Source of the DNA: an uncultured Alteromonadaceae bacterium
Lineage (GTDB): Bacteria; Pseudomonadota; Gammaproteobacteria; Enterobacterales; Alteromonadaceae
Assembly (NCBI GenBank): GCA_947503265.1
Contig: CANNDC010000015.1
Span: forward strand, 38,014 to 102,013
Direction: 5' to 3'
DNA length: 64,000 nucleotides
Shown: one piece after another, positions 28,452-36,749 of the stretch
Layout: each line of letters begins with the position of its first letter
How positions within the stretch are numbered: the stretch's first letter is position 1
The notes under the pieces: generated by a model
What the model was told of the DNA's origin: nothing
Seen by the model: the letters and a program-made list of their open reading frames with translations, nothing else
The model's database searches: none
Translations under genes and position numbers: made by a program

Positions 28452-28862
28452 ATGAGAACAGTGTTTTTTTACGGCTTATTTATGGATGAAAATCTTCTCA
28501 AAAGTAATGGATTTCATCCCTCGAAGCCCATACTAGCTTTTGTAGAAGATTACGCGTTAAAAATCGGTGAACGAGCCACATTAGTTAAGTCATCTGGTGA
28601 AAGAGCCTATGGCAATATTATAACGTTGTCAGATGTTGAACTCGCAAACCTGTATGGGCAAACCAGCGTGGCTGACTATATACCTGAAGAAGTAATGGCA
28701 ATGACACCAGAAAATCACCCAATACCAGCAATAGCCTACAATTTACCACGCGAGAAGCTGACAGGGCGAAACAAACAGTACGCAGAAACCCTTGTAGACA
28801 TAGCCAGAGACAACGGACTGCCTAATGACTATGTAGATATGATTGCCACATTTGCAAACTAG
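28452..28862 (+). CDS. gamma-glutamylcyclotransferase-like (AIG2-like) protein
   Basis: The 136-aa protein has the AIG2/GGCT fold signature near the N-terminus (VFFYGLFMDENLL, similar to YGxL/GSNL), followed by a conserved VEDYALKIGERATL and SGERAYGNIITLSD. Such enzymes release 5-oxoproline from gamma-glutamyl compounds, but this branch is not characterised. I chose the ATG at 28452 because AGGGA lies about seven bases upstream; an earlier ATG at 28419 lacks a site. Confidence 0.75.
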   Translation: MRTVFFYGLFMDENLLKSNGFHPSKPILAFVEDYALKIGERATLVKSSGERAYGNIITLSDVELANLYGQTSVADYIPEEVMAMTPENHPIPAIAYNLPREKLTGRNKQYAETLVDIARDNGLPNDYVDMIATFAN

Positions 28863-28907
28863 TCAAGGCACTCCCAAACGGAATACCAATCTATATTGGC
28901 ATGCCTA

Positions 28908-30326
28908 TCAGCCGATTAATGCTTCACCAAAATACTTTAGAGCCACAGTATTGATGAAGACTAAGAACAATATGGCAGGGATAAAAGTACCAACAGAAAG
29001 ATCCACATATTTTTCAAAGAAAGTTCCTTCGTACTTCGGCGCTCCTTTGTCTAATTCAGCGTTAAAATTCTCTTTCTTCCATCGATATATCACAAACAAA
29101 CAAATCAGTAGTCCATTCAACGGCAATATCGTGTCATAAAAAACATCAATAATGACATCAAACAAAGACTTAGTCTGACCTGCATATGCGGTAAAGTTAG
29201 TGGCTACATCCCAAATGCCGAATGACATTGACGCCACGACAGAAGTCACAATTAGCAATAGCCCCATGATGCCCAATGCTTTTTTTCGCCCGATTTTTTT
29301 GGACTCCATCAACGCCGAAACAGGCACTTCAAAGATAGAAACCAATGAGGTAATTGCCGCAAAAAATACTAACAGGAAGAAAAGACTCGCCACTATGCTT
29401 GCTCCCACGTATCCAATAGAAGCTTGAAGTGCGAGGAATATTTTAGGTAAAAAAGTAAATATCATTCCCACAGAAGAATCACTTAGATTCTCGGTATTGG
29501 TATTTGGATTAAATGAGAATACCGCAGGAAGGATCAGTAGACCGGCGATAAAGGCCACCATAGTGTCTGCAAATGCCACGAACTTGGCTGAACCGGGGAC
29601 ATCACTTTTGCTATCCAAATACGATCCGTATGTAATCATGATCCCCATCCCTAAAGATAAAGAGAAGAAAGCCTGAGAAAGCGCAGCGCTCACAACAGAT
29701 GCGTTGATCTTTGAAAAATCAGGAATCAGATAATACTGCACTCCAGCAAACGCGTTATCCAGTGTTAATACGAAAATTACCAACCCAGTTAACATGATAA
29801 ATAAGGCAGGCATCATCACCTTCGCGGCCTTTTCTATCCCTTGTTTCACCCCGCCTTGCAAAATAAGATACACCACGGCCAAAACGCCCACCATGTAAAT
29901 AAATAAATCAGAAGATTGCACAAAATTGCCGAACGTAGCCGGGTCTGCAAGCATGTCCAAATTGCCGATAATAGATTGATATAGATAACCAAAAATCCAC
30001 ACGGTAATCACAAGATAGAAAACGGCAATCATGAAAGGCGTAATAATTGACAACCAACCGGCAATTTTCCAGTGGGCTTGTCCATTAGTCAGTGTCGAAT
30101 AAGCATTTAGCGGATCTTTGCGACTGTTTCGACCCACGGACATCTCGGCTAGCATTACTGGTAGGCAGATTAGAACGATAAACACAGCGTACAAAATGAG
30201 AAACGCACCACCACCATTCTTAGTGGCAGCCACAGGAAAGCCCACCATATTACCGATACCAACTGCGGAACCTGCAGCGGCCAGAATAAACCCAAGACGA
30301 GAACCAAATTGTTCGCGAGCAGCCAT
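28908..30326 (-). CDS. sodium-dependent neurotransmitter:sodium symporter family transporter
   Basis: A 472-aa integral membrane protein with about eleven or twelve spans. The first span has the family signature GFILAAAGSAVGIGNMVGFPV, with the unwound NxxGFP core that binds sodium and substrate; LTGLVIFVLTL and YGSYLDSKSDVPGSA follow. Members such as LeuT and TnaT import amino acids with Na+. Substrate here is unknown. It is monocistronic and converges on the GGCT-like gene, with 45 bp between the stops. Confidence 0.88.
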   Translation of the reverse strand: MAAREQFGSRLGFILAAAGSAVGIGNMVGFPVAATKNGGGAFLILYAVFIVLICLPVMLAEMSVGRNSRKDPLNAYSTLTNGQAHWKIAGWLSIITPFMIAVFYLVITVWIFGYLYQSIIGNLDMLADPATFGNFVQSSDLFIYMVGVLAVVYLILQGGVKQGIEKAAKVMMPALFIMLTGLVIFVLTLDNAFAGVQYYLIPDFSKINASVVSAALSQAFFSLSLGMGIMITYGSYLDSKSDVPGSAKFVAFADTMVAFIAGLLILPAVFSFNPNTNTENLSDSSVGMIFTFLPKIFLALQASIGYVGASIVASLFFLLVFFAAITSLVSIFEVPVSALMESKKIGRKKALGIMGLLLIVTSVVASMSFGIWDVATNFTAYAGQTKSLFDVIIDVFYDTILPLNGLLICLFVIYRWKKENFNAELDKGAPKYEGTFFEKYVDLSVGTFIPAILFLVFINTVALKYFGEALIG

Positions 30327-30515
30327 AGTTGCTTCCTTTTATTATTGTTTTACTTATGGTCTAAGTGATCTTTCTACTCGAATTATGTTCTAATTTAAAT
30401 ACGGAAATCGTGTTTTGAATCAACACAACTTGCTTTTAAATCAATAATTTCTACTAATGTTAGAAAGCTATCACTTGTTTGAAGGTGGAATGTTAACAGG
30501 CTGATTAGTAAAAAA

Positions 30516-31241
30516 CTACCAAGGGATTTGATGTCCTTGCCAATCAATATAGTGGGGCGCCTGAGCTATATTTAACGCCTTTAAGTGAGTGAATAATTGC
30601 GAAACCGTGAATTCAGCAGTGAATAATTTTCCATCAGGAACATTCCCTTGAAATGGTTTGGATAGGTCTGTATCTACCGTCCCTGGGTGGTAACTAATCA
30701 GTTCAACATTGTTAGCTCGACGATTATATTCAACTTGAGCTGTTTTAATCATCATGTTTAATGCCGCTTTGCTGGCACGGTATCCATACCAGCCACCTAA
30801 ACGATTGTCTTCGATACTACCCACCCGTGCGGTGAAAAACACAACCTGACTCTTGGTTTTGTTTTTTGTCAGTGGTATCAAATGTTTCAACCAATTTGCA
30901 GGCGCAATTGTGTTGGTTTGAAAATACGTTAGAAGTTGATTTGGATTCAGATCTTCAAGACGCTTTTCAGGTGACAATTTTTGATTGTTTTGCATTCCGT
31001 GGAGCGCGCCTATGGTGCAAATAACCAAAGAGAATGGGGCGGCATATTCGACTTTTTGGCAAAACGCGCTTACCGATTCAGAATCTAGACTATCTACTTG
31101 GTGGCAAGATACTTTCTCATTTGGAAAACGAAATTGACTTCTGGAAACGGCAAATACGTTTTTAACGTCAGATAATTCGCACAAATGAGTCAGAACGGAA
31201 TAGCCTATGCCCGTTGACGCACCAACCACTAATACATTCAT
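30516..31241 (-). CDS. short-chain dehydrogenase/reductase
   Basis: A 241-aa classical SDR with the nucleotide motif VVGASTGIG, the central strand VICTIGALHG in place of NNAG, catalytic Ser in FFTARVGS and the YGYRASK Tyr/Lys pair, and the later block SYHPGTVDTDLSKPF. It resembles C-factor-type SDRs. The substrate is not predictable. It starts at ATG and stands alone on the minus strand. Confidence 0.82.
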   Translation of the reverse strand: MNVLVVGASTGIGYSVLTHLCELSDVKNVFAVSRSQFRFPNEKVSCHQVDSLDSESVSAFCQKVEYAAPFSLVICTIGALHGMQNNQKLSPEKRLEDLNPNQLLTYFQTNTIAPANWLKHLIPLTKNKTKSQVVFFTARVGSIEDNRLGGWYGYRASKAALNMMIKTAQVEYNRRANNVELISYHPGTVDTDLSKPFQGNVPDGKLFTAEFTVSQLFTHLKALNIAQAPHYIDWQGHQIPW

Positions 31242-31352
31242 TTTTAGTCCAAAAACGCGATTCTAATGGCGTTTCTACGCAGGTCGGCGATCTATGGATG
31301 ACTTGAACACACAAATAATCTCAACGACATATGCCGTATTCCAGCTTAAAGG

Positions 31353-32480
31353 CTAGTTGAACCAATTGCTGTCAATGGGCAATGAGAACAACAAAGGCGC
31401 CATCATTTCAAAATTTTCACTATTGGTTTTACATACAATATTGTCTTTATAATGCTTTCTCCAAGGATCATTGATGAGCATCAAGGTATTGCCTTTCACT
31501 GCAACCCCTTCTACCGAAGAGTTATCCATCGACTCCCAATTTTTACAGTCAGCGCTGTTATTTGGTGAAAGAAAATTCAACGGAAGAATTTTTGTCGGCA
31601 ATTTCTTGCTCAGGTCAATAACCCACAAATTATCATCATTCCTAGCGGCAGCGATAATAAAGCCTGGATGATTATCAATTGCATAATAGTCCATGCCATT
31701 AATGGGGTGATTTCCTGAGGAGTATCTTGGCAGGCGTAAATTGACATCAGAGACAATGAAAAAACCTGACTCTGACCAAAATGACTCATCCATTTGTATT
31801 GAAAAAATGCGCGCACGACCTTTTTGATCTTTTTCCAAACCTAAATATAGTGTGCGGTTTTTGCCAAAGGTCAAACCTTCTATCCCGTCATTGGGAAAAT
31901 TACCTATGTTGAATGAATTATCAAATTGCATAGGTCTGACATCCGTCATGAGTAAAGAATTATCACTTTGTAGTTTCAGTCTCACTAATAAACTAGGAAA
32001 TTCAGTAGAACCAGTCTTGCTATACCGTTTTTTACAAGAATCTGAATAACTGCCACCGCGTCGGCCGTCTTCTGTTGCCACATAAAAAACACTGTCGTCA
32101 TCGGGATCAACAACTAAGGCTTCAAGATCGGGTGTATCCGCCATATAAGGGCCGAAGCAACTGTCTGCTACCTTTTTTGATAACTTCATTGGAAATGATT
32201 CAGCGGCAACCTTTGCTGTGCTAGGGTCAATAACATGAAACTGCAGCCGTTGAGATTTATGCGCACTTCCATCCGATACTGACAATAATTTTCCACGCCA
32301 AGCCTTTAAGCCTGAGGTTTGAGGATCTAGCATGGCTTTGCCAGTCGTTTCAGTAAGCCAGGTCCCTTTTAGGTTTTGCGAACTTGAATAAATCGTATTG
32401 CCAAAGCTTGGAGTCGCTATCAATACAGTGACCAGTGCTTTTAGCAAAATAGTTAGTCGCACACCGTTGCGGTAATTCAT
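31353..32480 (-). CDS. secreted beta-propeller protein, phytase/esterase-like
   Basis: This 375-aa protein has a signal peptide (VRLTILLKALVTVLIATPSFG) and motifs like those of the phytase-type esterase or DUF3616 propellers: DLEALVVDPDDDSVFYVATEDGRRGG, FPNDGIEGLTFGKNRTLYLGLE, and SVEGVAVKGNTLMLINDP. The repeated acidic turns suggest a calcium-binding propeller. ATG 32480 has AGGA upstream and begins the signal peptide. It is divergent from the PhoD-like phosphatase, with 183 bp between the starts, and may share its regulation. Confidence 0.65.
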   Translation of the reverse strand: MNYRNGVRLTILLKALVTVLIATPSFGNTIYSSSQNLKGTWLTETTGKAMLDPQTSGLKAWRGKLLSVSDGSAHKSQRLQFHVIDPSTAKVAAESFPMKLSKKVADSCFGPYMADTPDLEALVVDPDDDSVFYVATEDGRRGGSYSDSCKKRYSKTGSTEFPSLLVRLKLQSDNSLLMTDVRPMQFDNSFNIGNFPNDGIEGLTFGKNRTLYLGLEKDQKGRARIFSIQMDESFWSESGFFIVSDVNLRLPRYSSGNHPINGMDYYAIDNHPGFIIAAARNDDNLWVIDLSKKLPTKILPLNFLSPNNSADCKNWESMDNSSVEGVAVKGNTLMLINDPWRKHYKDNIVCKTNSENFEMMAPLLFSLPIDSNWFN

Positions 32481-32663
32481 GAAAATTCCTATTTTTATTC
32501 GAGCTCGATTTATAAAGCCGAGAAGGTTTTTTTTCAAGTGAAATTTGACCAAATAGTCAGATTTGTAAACCATTACTCTGTAAACCAATAAAAAGAATAA
32601 TTTGATTCGTCTGGTCCAGATGATGCAGACTTACAACAAGAATAAGCAAATTAGTAGTGACGA

Positions 32664-34604
32664 TTGAGTAAATTGACAAGTCCAAACTCAGATAAAGTAG
32701 TGTGTTTGCACGACGGCCAAATATTGGCTGGCCCCATTGTTCGGGAAGCAACACCTGCACGGGTAACATTCTGGATGGTCCTTTCTGCAGATATGCCAAT
32801 CCAGGCAGAAATATCAAATGACCAAGGTTTAGCGATTTATAAAAAGCAATTGTCTAGCGATGACATTCAGAAGGTTCAAGTTGGCGCACATGCTTTTGTC
32901 GTTTTAATCTCGCTTAGTCCAGAGCAGGCATTATCACTCGCGACTCGATACTATTATCAGTTTACATTCACCTGTGTTGATGGCATTCAACGCTCATTAA
33001 GCGAATTAATCCCAGACTTACTTTATCCAAATCAAACAAGTCCAAGTTTTGTACTCAAACAACAGGTTAGCAATGTGCTGCACGGCTCTTGTCGCAAACC
33101 ACATCATGAAAGTCCAGATGCATTAACCGCAGTTGATGATCTACTTGAACAAGCATTGATTAATCCTGATTTACAGCCAGACATGCTTATTATGTCGGGT
33201 GATCAAGTGTACACAGACGATGTTGCAGGACCAATGCTTTCGGCAATTCACAACACCATCGAATACCTTGGCCTTTTCCACGAAGAACTGCCATTAGACA
33301 TAATAAAAGATAGTAAGCAGTTACTTACTCATGAAAAGTCATATTACCAAAGAACCTACTTGCTGCCAGATGATGAAGCGCATGAAAATTTGGTTTCTGT
33401 CTTTTTCAAAGCCAAACGAAAACCGATATTTACTTCCGTTAACGCAAACAATCACTTAGTTTCCTTAGCCGAAGTCATCGCCATGTATTGTTTAGTTTGG
33501 TCTCCACAATTGTGGGAAATCGAGCAAAATACCCCCGATCAACTAAGTGACCAGTTTGTCCCCGAGGAATTTAAAGCAAAGTTCTTAGAAGAAAGGAAAA
33601 CAATTGAAGAGTTTGCCTCCGGGCTAAGAAAAGTTCGCCGAGCATTAGCGCATATTCCTGTCTACATGATATTCGACGACCATGACGTCACCGATGATTG
33701 GAACTTAACGAGAGGCTGGGAAGAAGCCGTCTACAATAATCCGCTCGCTAAACGCATTATTGGTAATGCGTTGATAGGTTATTGGTTGTTTCAAGGATGG
33801 GGAAATGCCCCTGACAAATTTCATCCAATAATGAATACAATTGCTGATTACTTTACGCCGCGAGGTATCAAAAAACAGGATGAGTTTGTCGATGCTATGC
33901 TCGAATGGAGTGATTGGCACTACAACTTGAATTCGTTTCCTAAAATCGTCGTTTTGGATACCCGCACACAGCGCTGGCGATCGGAATCCAGCTTGGTCAA
34001 ACCAAGTGGATTAATGGATTGGGAAGCGTTGTGCGAACTGCAGCAAGAACTAATCAATCAACCTGCGGTGATAATGGTCTCAGCAGCGCCTGTTTTTGGG
34101 GTAAAGTTGATTGAAACCATACAACGAATATTTACTTTTTTTGGAAAAGCATTGGTAGTCGATGCAGAAAACTGGATGGCTCACAAAGGTACCGCCAGCG
34201 TCATGCTAAATATTTTCAGACACTACAAAACCCCACCAAACTTCGTGATTCTTTCAGGGGATGTGCACTATTCATTTGTGTACGATATTTCGCTTAAGTT
34301 TAGACGAAACAGTCCGCATATTACGCAAATTACCAGTAGTGGAATCAAAAACGAATTTCCTGAAAAGCTATTACTCTGGTTTGACAGGCTCAATCGCATA
34401 TTTTTCGGTCCTAGATCACCGTTAAACTGGTTTACCCAGAGACGCAATATGAAGATAAAGCACAGACGGCCGAGTGAATATAAGGTGAGAACCTTGTTCA
34501 ATGGCGTTGCGGTCGGTCAGTTAAAAGTGGACAAAAACTGTGAGCATGTTGAGGCAACATTACTTCGACCTAATGGGCAAAAGGTCCAATTCGAAAAGAA
34601 ATAG
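32664..34604 (+). CDS. PhoD-like metallophosphatase, TTG start
   Basis: A 646-aa PhoD-family protein. The N-terminal beta domain (ILAGPIVREATPARVTFWMVL) precedes a metallophosphatase domain with LIMSGDQVYTDDV, the metal motif FDDHDVTDDW and ILSGDVHYSF, which fit phosphodiesterase/alkaline phosphatase D enzymes. I see no signal peptide, so it may be cytoplasmic. The frame has a stop just before a TTG at 32664, which is the only practical start; a weak ribosome site precedes it. A 15-bp direct repeat (TTTGTAAACCATTAC and TCTGTAAACCAATAA, 32562-32591) lies upstream, which is not a Pho box. Confidence 0.82.
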   Translation: MSKLTSPNSDKVVCLHDGQILAGPIVREATPARVTFWMVLSADMPIQAEISNDQGLAIYKKQLSSDDIQKVQVGAHAFVVLISLSPEQALSLATRYYYQFTFTCVDGIQRSLSELIPDLLYPNQTSPSFVLKQQVSNVLHGSCRKPHHESPDALTAVDDLLEQALINPDLQPDMLIMSGDQVYTDDVAGPMLSAIHNTIEYLGLFHEELPLDIIKDSKQLLTHEKSYYQRTYLLPDDEAHENLVSVFFKAKRKPIFTSVNANNHLVSLAEVIAMYCLVWSPQLWEIEQNTPDQLSDQFVPEEFKAKFLEERKTIEEFASGLRKVRRALAHIPVYMIFDDHDVTDDWNLTRGWEEAVYNNPLAKRIIGNALIGYWLFQGWGNAPDKFHPIMNTIADYFTPRGIKKQDEFVDAMLEWSDWHYNLNSFPKIVVLDTRTQRWRSESSLVKPSGLMDWEALCELQQELINQPAVIMVSAAPVFGVKLIETIQRIFTFFGKALVVDAENWMAHKGTASVMLNIFRHYKTPPNFVILSGDVHYSFVYDISLKFRRNSPHITQITSSGIKNEFPEKLLLWFDRLNRIFFGPRSPLNWFTQRRNMKIKHRRPSEYKVRTLFNGVAVGQLKVDKNCEHVEATLLRPNGQKVQFEKK

Positions 34605-34639
34605 AAGACGCAACTGATTCGCTGTAGGGAATTCGAAAT

Positions 34640-34658
34640 CAGCCGCTTTTAGCGGCTG
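34640..34658. terminator. bidirectional hairpin, likely terminator
   Basis: CAGCCGCT-TTT-AGCGGCTG forms a perfect 8-bp stem with a three-base loop between two convergent genes (PhoD-like and DUF3185). The T tract after it is poor in the plus direction, so termination may be partial. Confidence 0.6.
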
Positions 34659-34683
34659 CAAATTCGTTTCAATTTTTGACCAA

Positions 34684-34875
34684 TCACTTGACTTTCAATA
34701 GGCCGATAATAATACATACTGCACCACCAACTAGACCAATCCAAGCTTCTATGGGTGTATCTCCACTGAATGCTCTGCTCACTTGAGAGCCCGCTGAGTC
34801 ATAAACATCATAGCCCCAAAAAGCCAGAGCAATTCCGACAATTATAAGTACAATCCCGATAATTCTATTATTCAT
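34684..34875 (-). CDS. small membrane protein, DUF3185 family
   Basis: A 63-aa protein with two membrane spans (IIGIVLIIVGIALAFWGYDVY and WIGLVGGAVCIIIGLL) flanking SAGSQVSRAFSGDTP, the typical DUF3185 layout. Function of the family is unknown. It starts at ATG with a GAGGAA ribosome site. Confidence 0.75.
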   Translation of the reverse strand: MNNRIIGIVLIIVGIALAFWGYDVYDSAGSQVSRAFSGDTPIEAWIGLVGGAVCIIIGLLKVK

Positions 34876-35014
34876 TTTTTATTCCTCATTGTTATTTTGA
34901 ATAATTTTAAAGCTAGCTTAGCAGCTAAACCGTTCATCGGTATAATTACTGGGCGAAGCCAACTTCAAAGCAAGTAAAGTATCAATAAGACCATCATGAA
35001 AATCAAATAAATTG

Positions 35015-36466
35015 CTAATAAATAGCAACCTCCGCACCGTACAAGCGCATTTCACTATTCACTTTTTCGAAGAATAACTCTGCTTGGAATTTGTCACCAC
35101 TAAACTCAACCACACCATCAAATTCAAATGCATCATCGCCTAAAAAAGACATGACGTGCTGCAAAGTTTGTCCTTGTTCAATACCGTTGAACTGCCAGCC
35201 ATTTGATTGCTGAGAAGCGAGCACCTTATCTAAGTAATACACTTTACTCACATTGTTGCCGGTTGCTTCCACCACTATGTGATTGTCAAAAAGCAATAAT
35301 TCAGTAGTAGAGTCCCTCCAGATTTTTGCTATGGGTTGCTGCGGCAAATCTGACACTAGTAGTTGAAGACGATTTTCTGAGCCCAAATAAGTGTCAATGA
35401 TATTGTTGAATACCTGACTGTCTATCCATTTAACTAGTGGCAAAGCGTTGAATTCTCGTTGCACAATATCAAATCCAATCACTTTGGATATCGTTCTTTG
35501 ATTATCTTCATCGACATAGTTTTCGGATAAGATGTTGAGGGTTTGATTATTGGCTGAGTTACTAGCAAGCTCAGGGGGTATCTTATCTCCTTTGCGAATT
35601 TTGCCTTCGATCTGCCACTCTTGTTGTTCAAATCGATCATCAAAGGCCAACAGATTAATGAACTCAGTGGTAAATATGCCTGAATCGGTTGCCACTCGCG
35701 CAAGTTTGCTATTGGTAAACCAAAACCAGTGATTTCGTCCGTATGCAATTAGTTGTTGCTTATCATTAATGCGCATACTTAACGTTGGTGTACCAAAAAT
35801 CTTTATCACTTCACCAAATGGCGTGGATAACGGCACACCATAAATCCCTTTTTCAATTGAAATTTCGGTGCTATTCAATTCCGGTTCAAGACGTCTTTGG
35901 TCACTCGGCATTGCAAACACGATTTGCTGCTGCCATCCACCCACTTTTCCCAGTGTTATTTCTTTCTGAGGCGCTCCAAACTTGTCGTAAGGCGTTGGCT
36001 TTCTACTAGTATCGCTGTTGTTGTCACATTGCTTAATAATTTCAGCCATGTAGGTCACCAAAACGTGTTCATCCTGATTCTTGGTCCATGTTTTCTCCTC
36101 AACGCCCTCAATTTCACGATCCACCAGCAGAATAGCATCAGCATCTAGTTCTTCGGCATGGCTGCGCATTCTACCAATCAATATTTGCATAGCTTTAGAT
36201 AGATTTTCTTGAGTTAACACATTGCTATCATTGGTTTTTTCGACTTTATATTTGTACGCACGCTTGTCCAATACCTGATAGTTGCATTGAGGAAAGTACT
36301 CCAAAACTGGCACTTCTGCTGCCTGAGCAATACTGGACATGCTAAAGATACTGGACATACTAAACACGGTGAAACACACGATCTTATTAAATACTTTCTT
36401 CAAACCAGCAATTCTGGTTAATATATAAGCTTGAATCACCAAGCTGCTATTAATTAGTATTCTCAA
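35015..36466 (-). CDS. uncharacterised secreted protein, TTG start
   Basis: I do not recognise this 483-aa protein. It begins at TTG behind a strong AAGGAAGG ribosome site. Residues 27-49 form a signal peptide (KIVCFTVFSMSSIFSMSSIAQA) that contains a tandem duplication of FSMSSI. The mature part begins AEVPVLEYFPQCNYQVL and has no catalytic motif visible, though it contains mixed beta-rich segments (ISIEKGIYGVPLSTPFGEVIKIFG). A 13-bp degenerate array fills the leader upstream. It lies downstream of the cytoplasmic GH2 gene on the same strand, with 283 bp between them. Confidence 0.7.
   Translation of the reverse strand: MRILINSSLVIQAYILTRIAGLKKVFNKIVCFTVFSMSSIFSMSSIAQAAEVPVLEYFPQCNYQVLDKRAYKYKVEKTNDSNVLTQENLSKAMQILIGRMRSHAEELDADAILLVDREIEGVEEKTWTKNQDEHVLVTYMAEIIKQCDNNSDTSRKPTPYDKFGAPQKEITLGKVGGWQQQIVFAMPSDQRRLEPELNSTEISIEKGIYGVPLSTPFGEVIKIFGTPTLSMRINDKQQLIAYGRNHWFWFTNSKLARVATDSGIFTTEFINLLAFDDRFEQQEWQIEGKIRKGDKIPPELASNSANNQTLNILSENYVDEDNQRTISKVIGFDIVQREFNALPLVKWIDSQVFNNIIDTYLGSENRLQLLVSDLPQQPIAKIWRDSTTELLLFDNHIVVEATGNNVSKVYYLDKVLASQQSNGWQFNGIEQGQTLQHVMSFLGDDAFEFDGVVEFSGDKFQAELFFEKVNSEMRLYGAEVAIY
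36330..36365 (-). repeat. 18-bp tandem duplication in a signal-peptide coding region
   Basis: Two 18-bp copies (36330-36347 and 36348-36365) differ at two bases and produce the doubled FSMSSI segment in the signal peptide of the downstream protein. The frame is kept because 18 is a multiple of three. Confidence 0.85.
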
Positions 36467-36489
36467 TTACCTTCCTTAATCTTTACGTT

Positions 36490-36736
36490 CCTCACTTATT
36501 TTTCCAAACTTATATTTTCAATCTTATAATTCCAACCTTAACTTTATGACTATCAGCAACTATCTTGCTTCTTACCTGAGATTCATAGCTTGGCTCTTAA
36601 TCTGAAATCTTACCAGCAGTTCTCACTTTAAAACCTTACCTTGGAATCCCACTTTGAAAACTCAATGTGAAATCTTACCCTGGAATCTCATCTCTAAAAT
36701 CTTACACTAGAATATCATCTTGATTCTCAAACAGAA
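36490..36736 (-). repeat. degenerate 13-bp tandem array in a gene leader
   Basis: At least nineteen 13-bp units can be laid in register with no indels from 36490 to 36736, nearly filling the gap between two genes. The clearest are ATCTTACCAGCAG (36607), ACCTTACCTTGGA (36633), ATCTTACCCTGGA (36672) and ATCTCATCTCTAA (36685). The shared core on the plus strand is tCTTACcnTGa. On the coding strand of the gene at 35015-36466 the array is purine-rich. It ends 23 bp before the TTG start. Confidence 0.7.
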
Positions 36737-36749
36737 TTGTAAATCGTGC

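Noticed and set aside
28886..28908. Small inverted repeat CCAAT/ATTGG between convergent genes
   Set aside because: The stem is short and lacks a T tract, so it cannot be called a terminator.
32562..32591. Pho box upstream of the PhoD-like gene
   Set aside because: The direct repeats have a 15-bp period, not the 11-bp period of Pho boxes, and the CTGTCA core is absent.
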